From contig DYDC01000077.1 of assembly GCA_020718125.1 (NCBI GenBank), positions 1-10,073 of the forward strand: DNA of 10,073 bases. Direction: 5' to 3'. The position numbers were made by a program, and so were the translations under genes. The notes under the pieces are model-generated. The model saw nothing but the letters and a program-made list of their open reading frames with translations. It had not been told where the DNA came from and made no database searches. Below are positions 7,550 to 10,073 of the stretch, piece by piece (the first letter of the stretch is position 1; the number at the start of each line of letters is the position of its first letter). The DNA comes from Methylacidiphilum sp. GTDB taxonomy: Bacteria > Verrucomicrobiota > Verrucomicrobiia > CAIQCK01.

Positions 7550-8011
7550 ATGGACTGGATCATTTTCTTGCTGGTCGCGGGCCTCATTCTGGTCGTCGTC
7601 GAGGTGTTTCTGCCGAGCGGCCTGTTTGGCGTCGCGGGCGGGCTTTGCCTGCTGGTGGCCATCGGCATGACCTACACCAGCTACGGCATCGAGGCGGGCA
7701 CATGGCTGCTCGGCGCCGTCATCATGGCGACGATTGTGGGGCTGGTCCTCTGGGTGAAATATTTTCCGAAAACGCCGACCGGACGCCGCATGATGCTGAG
7801 CGAGACCAGCGCGAACCTCTCGCCGGAGCGGAACTACGTGGCGCTGCTCGGCAAGCGCGGTGTCGTGCGCAGCCAGTTGCGGCCGGCGGGCGTGGCGGAG
7901 ATTGAAGGGCAGCGGCTGGACGTGGTCACCGAAGGCGGGATGATCGAGCCGGGCGCCACCGTGCAGGTCAATGTCGTGGACGGCACCAGAATCGTCGTGC
8001 GGAAAGTTTAA
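7550..8011 (+). CDS. Short NfeD family membrane protein
   Basis: A 153-residue short-form NfeD without a protease domain. Hydrophobic segments at about 3-19 (WIIFLLVAGLILVVVEV), 24-42 and 49-70 are followed by a soluble OB-fold-like domain at about 95-152. That domain, from ALLGKRGVVRSQLRPAG to GTRIVVRKV, is clearly similar to the C-terminus of the protein encoded just upstream; both contain LRPAG and DVVTEG and end in a VVxK stretch. The two are probably paralogous modules from a duplication. NfeD proteins of this kind are thought to bind flotillin/stomatin partners through the OB domain, and FloA follows 18 bp later. The ATG lies 4 bp after the previous stop with no Shine-Dalgarno, so translation may be coupled to the upstream gene. 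Confidence 0.9.
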   Translation: MDWIIFLLVAGLILVVVEVFLPSGLFGVAGGLCLLVAIGMTYTSYGIEAGTWLLGAVIMATIVGLVLWVKYFPKTPTGRRMMLSETSANLSPERNYVALLGKRGVVRSQLRPAGVAEIEGQRLDVVTEGGMIEPGATVQVNVVDGTRIVVRKV

Positions 8012-8017
8012 CCCTAC

Positions 8018-8022
8018 AGGAG
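8018..8022 (+). promoter_or_regulatory. Shine-Dalgarno of floA
   Basis: AGGAG with a 7-nt spacer to the ATG at 8030. It is the only strong Shine-Dalgarno I see in front of any gene in the window, and it fixes the floA start. It may let floA be translated at higher level than the NfeD genes on the same message. Confidence 0.75.
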
Positions 8023-8029
8023 AAACATT

Positions 8030-9049
8030 ATGAGCATCACAACCATCCTCGGCCCGCTGTTCCTGGGCGTCATCGTCGTCTTCGCGCTGATTTTCAGCAG
8101 CGTCTTCCTCTACTTCGTCAACGTCTGGATTCGCGCGCTGGCGGCGCGCGCGCCGGTCAGCATCGTGTCGCTCATCGGCATGAAGCTGCGCCGCGTGCCG
8201 GTCGGCCTCATCGTGGACAACCGGATCACCGCCGTGAAAGCTGGCATTGACCTGACGACCGATCCGTTGGAGGCGCACTACCTCGCCGGCGGCAATGTCG
8301 AGCAGGTCGTGCTCGGCCTCATCGCGTCCAAGAAAGCCGGCATCCCGCTGAGTTGGGACCAGGCGTGCGCCATTGATCTCGCCACGAAGGGCACCTCCAA
8401 GACGGTGTTGGAGGCGGTCAAGACCTCGATCAGCCCGCGCGTCATTGACTGTCCCAATGCGGCCCAGGGCCGGGTGACCATTGACGGCGTCGCCAAAGAC
8501 GGCATCCAACTCAAGGCCAAGGCGCGCGTGACGGTGCGCACCAACCTCAACCGGTTCGTGGGTGGCGCGACCGAAGAGACCATCATTGCGCGCGTGGGTG
8601 AGGGCATCGTGGCCGCCATCGGCTCGGCCGACACCTACAAGCAGGTGCTGGAGAACCCGGAGCGCATCAGCAAGACGACCTTGGAAAAGGGCCTCGACGC
8701 CGGCACATCGTTCGAGATCCTCTCCATTGACGTGGCCGACGTGGATGTCGGCGAGAACGTCGGCGCCCGCTTGCAGGCCGATCAGGCCGAGGCCGACAAG
8801 CGCGTGGCCCAGGCCCGCGCCGAGGTGCGCGCCGCCGCCGCCCGCGCGGTGGAGCAGGAGATGAAGGCCCGCACCCAGGAGATGCAGGCCAAGGTCGTCG
8901 AAGCCGAGGCCCAGGTGCCTCTGGCGATGGCCGAGGCGTTCCGCAAGGGCAACCTCGGCATCATGGATTACTACCGGATGCGCAACATCCAGTCCGACAC
9001 CTCCATGCGCCAGTCCATCGCCGGCGAGGAAAAGCCGAAGCAGCAATGA
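8030..9049 (+). CDS. floA: Flotillin-like protein FloA
   Basis: A 339-residue flotillin-like protein of the FloA/YqfA family (about 330 residues in Bacillus), an SPFH-type scaffold of bacterial membrane microdomains that influences membrane fluidity and the assembly of membrane complexes. A single hydrophobic segment at about 5-32 (LGPLFLGVIVVFALIFSSVF) anchors it. The conserved FloA core follows: ARAPVSIVSLIGMKLRRVP (39-57), AHYLAGGNVEQVVLGLIAS (82-100), DLATKGTSKTVLEAV (116-130) and KARVTVRTNLNRFVGGATEE (164-183). The tail at about 245-300 is Ala/Glu/Arg-rich with EA repeats, as expected for the flotillin coiled coil. GNLGIMDYYRMRNIQSDT (307-324) is the typical family ending. It is the third gene of an NfeD-NfeD-FloA unit and the best identified gene in the window. 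Confidence 0.95.
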   Translation: MSITTILGPLFLGVIVVFALIFSSVFLYFVNVWIRALAARAPVSIVSLIGMKLRRVPVGLIVDNRITAVKAGIDLTTDPLEAHYLAGGNVEQVVLGLIASKKAGIPLSWDQACAIDLATKGTSKTVLEAVKTSISPRVIDCPNAAQGRVTIDGVAKDGIQLKAKARVTVRTNLNRFVGGATEETIIARVGEGIVAAIGSADTYKQVLENPERISKTTLEKGLDAGTSFEILSIDVADVDVGENVGARLQADQAEADKRVAQARAEVRAAAARAVEQEMKARTQEMQAKVVEAEAQVPLAMAEAFRKGNLGIMDYYRMRNIQSDTSMRQSIAGEEKPKQQ

Positions 9050-9056
9050 TGAGTTG

Positions 9057-9118
9057 AACCGCAGATGGCGTGGATGACGCGGATGTTTCTATCCGCGGAC
9101 TCTGCGGCATCCGCGGTC
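9057..9118. repeat. Imperfect palindromic intergenic element
   Basis: Two 28-bp arms, 9057-9084 and 9091-9118, are inverted copies agreeing at 20 of 28 positions, with the 6-nt loop GTTTCT. The arms open with ACCGC and close with GCGGAT around a GAT-rich core. The flanks GAGTTGA (9051-9057) and TCAACTC (9131-9137) are also perfectly complementary and could extend the fold. The element begins 7 bp after the floA stop. I associate such GCAGAT/GCGGAT palindromes with dispersed, REP-like intergenic repeats in Verrucomicrobia-like genomes, but only one copy is present here. A read-through attenuator or mRNA 3' stabiliser for floA is also possible. Confidence 0.6.
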
Positions 9119-9124
9119 ACGAAC

Positions 9125-9787
9125 ATGTTCTCAACTCCGTTCATCGCAGCGGGTGACAGCAGTTGGATCGGGCTGGTCTTGCTCCTGATCTTCGCCGTCG
9201 TCTCCGCCGTCAGCAAGATGATGGAGAAGAAGCGCGAGTCGGAACTGCCGGAAGAGACGGTCTATCCGCAGGCGCCGCGGCCCAAGGCGCCGCCGGTCAT
9301 TCGCGAAGGGCCTCCGGAACTGATGCGCGTCCCGGCGCCGCCCGTGACGCGGCTGCCGGAGCGTTCGGCGTTGGAGGAGCGGATGCGGCGGATTCTCGAA
9401 CAAGCCGAGCGCCGCGCCCACCGGCAGCGGCATCCCGCGCCGCAACGGCCGCCGGTCATCGAGGAGGAGCCGGAAGAGGCCCCACGGCGCTTGGTGGGGC
9501 GGTTGGGCGACTTGGAGCGGCCGAAAACCGAATTGCCCTCCGGATGGCCGGAAGAAGTTCCGCACCAGATTGTGCTGCCGTCAGTGCGCCCGGAAGAAGT
9601 GCCACATCAGAGGGTCCTGCCCTCCGCCTTGAAGCAGCCCTTGTCAGTCCAGATGACGCCAACAGTCGTCGGGTGGGCGCGCGGAGCGCGTTTCCGGGAG
9701 CAATTGCACAGCCGCGCCAGCATCCGCCATGCGATCGTGCTGCGGGAGGTGCTCGGCCCGCCGCTCGCGTTGCGCGAGGATTGGTGA
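9125..9787 (+). CDS. Uncharacterised single-pass membrane protein with Pro/Arg/Glu-rich tail
   Basis: I do not recognise a named family. With the ATG at 9125 the product has 220 residues; an in-frame ATG at 9065 would add 20 residues encoded entirely by the inverted repeat, so the later start is preferred. Residues 14-30 (WIGLVLLLIFAVVSAVS) form one membrane segment, followed by a basic KMMEKKRE stretch, suggesting a cytoplasmic tail. Residues 40-165 are rich in Pro, Arg and Glu and look disordered, with a possible helix at about 85-105 (SALEERMRRILEQAERRAH). A 14-residue unit is tandemly repeated at 137-150 and 151-164, each beginning LPS and containing PEEVPHQ. The C-terminus (RASIRHAIVLREVLGPP) looks folded and may be the conserved part. 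Position after floA suggests a membrane-associated partner, but this is inference. There is no Shine-Dalgarno. Confidence 0.65.
   Translation: MFSTPFIAAGDSSWIGLVLLLIFAVVSAVSKMMEKKRESELPEETVYPQAPRPKAPPVIREGPPELMRVPAPPVTRLPERSALEERMRRILEQAERRAHRQRHPAPQRPPVIEEEPEEAPRRLVGRLGDLERPKTELPSGWPEEVPHQIVLPSVRPEEVPHQRVLPSALKQPLSVQMTPTVVGWARGARFREQLHSRASIRHAIVLREVLGPPLALREDW
9533..9616 (+). repeat. Two 42-bp tandem repeats inside the gene downstream of floA
   Basis: Units 9533-9574 and 9575-9616 encode 14 residues each, both beginning LPS and containing PEEVPHQ before a hydrophobic end; a third start (LPS) follows at 9617. The protein units match at 10 of 14 positions, while third codon positions differ (GTT/GTG, CCG/CCA, CAC/CAT). 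That pattern points to an old duplication kept for its peptide, not a fresh slippage event. Confidence 0.7.
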
Positions 9788-9897
9788 ACGGGCAATCTTC
9801 CGTTCGATCGTATCGGCAGGAAATCTACCGGATGCTTCAAGAAGGCCGCGTGTATGTGCTCAATAGAAACAAAACATTCCAACCGGCGGCTGCATAG
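9784..9897 (+). CDS. Doubtful 37-codon ORF overlapping the previous stop
   Basis: A GTG start overlaps the preceding TGA (GTGA), a layout that permits translational coupling. The 37-residue product is hydrophilic and basic (YRQEIYRMLQEGRVYVLNRN in the middle) and matches nothing I know. Against it, only about 20 of its 37 codons end in G or C, far below the neighbouring genes, and it has no Shine-Dalgarno of its own. The overlap may be chance; I list it because the geometry is suggestive. Confidence 0.22.
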   Translation: MNGQSSVRSYRQEIYRMLQEGRVYVLNRNKTFQPAAA

Positions 9898-10046
9898 CCA
9901 GAAGATGCTCTTACGCGACGCCGTAGCTCACCCCCGCCTCCCGACGCTTGACAAACCACATACCCGTGTTTGGCGGGTCAACTCAGTTGTTCAGATTCAT
10001 CTGGGGTTCCTGTTTCCGCTCGGGCGCAACTTGACACACGCGCCAA

Positions 10047-10060
10047 GTCCCGAAAGGGAC
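10047..10060. repeat. GNRA-type hairpin at the right edge, possible start of a dispersed repeat
   Basis: GTCCC (10047-10051) and GGGAC (10056-10060) form a perfect 5-bp stem closed by GAAA, a stable GNRA tetraloop. The bases after it (GGTCGAGAATAGC) run to the window edge. From memory, similar hairpin-plus-AATAGC strings begin dispersed intergenic repeats in some Verrucomicrobia and Planctomycetes genomes; with one truncated copy I cannot confirm this. Confidence 0.35.
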
Positions 10061-10073
10061 GGTCGAGAATAGC

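Noticed and set aside
5905..7668. A 587-codon open frame on the minus strand opposite the radical SAM 3' end and the long NfeD
   Set aside because: His/Arg/Asp/Gln-rich shadow typical of antisense frames in GC-rich genes; it crosses two real plus-strand genes and has no family signature.
7457..9046. A 529-codon open frame on the minus strand opposite the short NfeD and floA
   Set aside because: Same antisense-shadow composition; the plus strand encodes unmistakable NfeD and FloA proteins across the same interval.
9065..9124. ATG at 9065 as start of the gene downstream of floA
   Set aside because: The added 20 residues are encoded by the inverted repeat; the ATG at 9125 immediately precedes the membrane segment.
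9163..9783. Alternative plus-strand frame over the gene downstream of floA
   Set aside because: Ala/Gly/Arg-rich without structure, whereas the chosen frame has a membrane segment and an in-frame peptide repeat. Only its last 37 codons, after the other frame stops, are kept as a doubtful ORF.
9971..10030. tRNA-like stretch (ACTCAGTTG like a D-arm and TTCAGATTC like a T-loop)
   Set aside because: The T-loop lacks the invariant A58 and C61, there is no matching acceptor stem and no anticodon arm in between; the resemblance is superficial.
9949..10037. TTGACA strings in the last 130 bases as promoters
   Set aside because: No acceptable -10 box lies 16-18 nt downstream of either one.

Overview
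The window is a GC-rich bacterial chromosome segment with tightly packed genes. Gene content suggests a member of the PVC superphylum, most likely Verrucomicrobiota. The pointers are a eukaryote-type UDPGP-family uridylyltransferase, a long acyl-CoA dehydrogenase, an NfeD/NfeD/FloA operon, almost no Shine-Dalgarno sequences, and a palindromic intergenic element of a kind I associate with that group. This placement is inference; there is no rRNA or other phylogenetic marker here.

Layout. Positions 1-702 hold the 3' half of a UTP--glucose-1-phosphate uridylyltransferase, whose start lies outside the window. It converges on a 704-residue acyl-CoA dehydrogenase on the minus strand (745-2859), with a possible shared hairpin between them. 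A 119-bp divergent promoter region (2860-2978) separates the dehydrogenase from a plus-strand run of three genes: a family-2-like glycosyltransferase with a DADE motif (2979-3833), a GT9/heptosyltransferase-like enzyme (3868-5022) and a radical SAM/SPASM-type protein (5028-6044). These look like cell-surface glycan genes, though no glycan product can be named. The radical SAM protein has Arg where the second cysteine of its CX3CX2C motif should be.

A second plus-strand unit starts at a sigma70-like promoter at 6085-6113. It holds a long NfeD with a ClpP-class membrane serine protease domain (6127-7545), a short NfeD (7550-8011) and the flotillin-like protein FloA (8030-9049). NfeD and FloA partners are known to act together in membrane microdomain organisation. 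The unit may continue into an unrecognised single-pass membrane protein with a Pro/Arg/Glu-rich tail (9125-9787). An imperfect inverted repeat (9057-9118) lies between floA and that gene.

The last 286 bases hold at most a doubtful 37-codon ORF and a small GNRA hairpin at the right edge, where a dispersed repeat may begin.

I found no CRISPR array, tRNA, rRNA, transposase, phage gene or obvious new defence system. The points most worth checking are the Cys-to-Arg change in the radical SAM protein, the three promoters placed so that transcripts would be leaderless or nearly so, and the uncharacterised protein downstream of floA.
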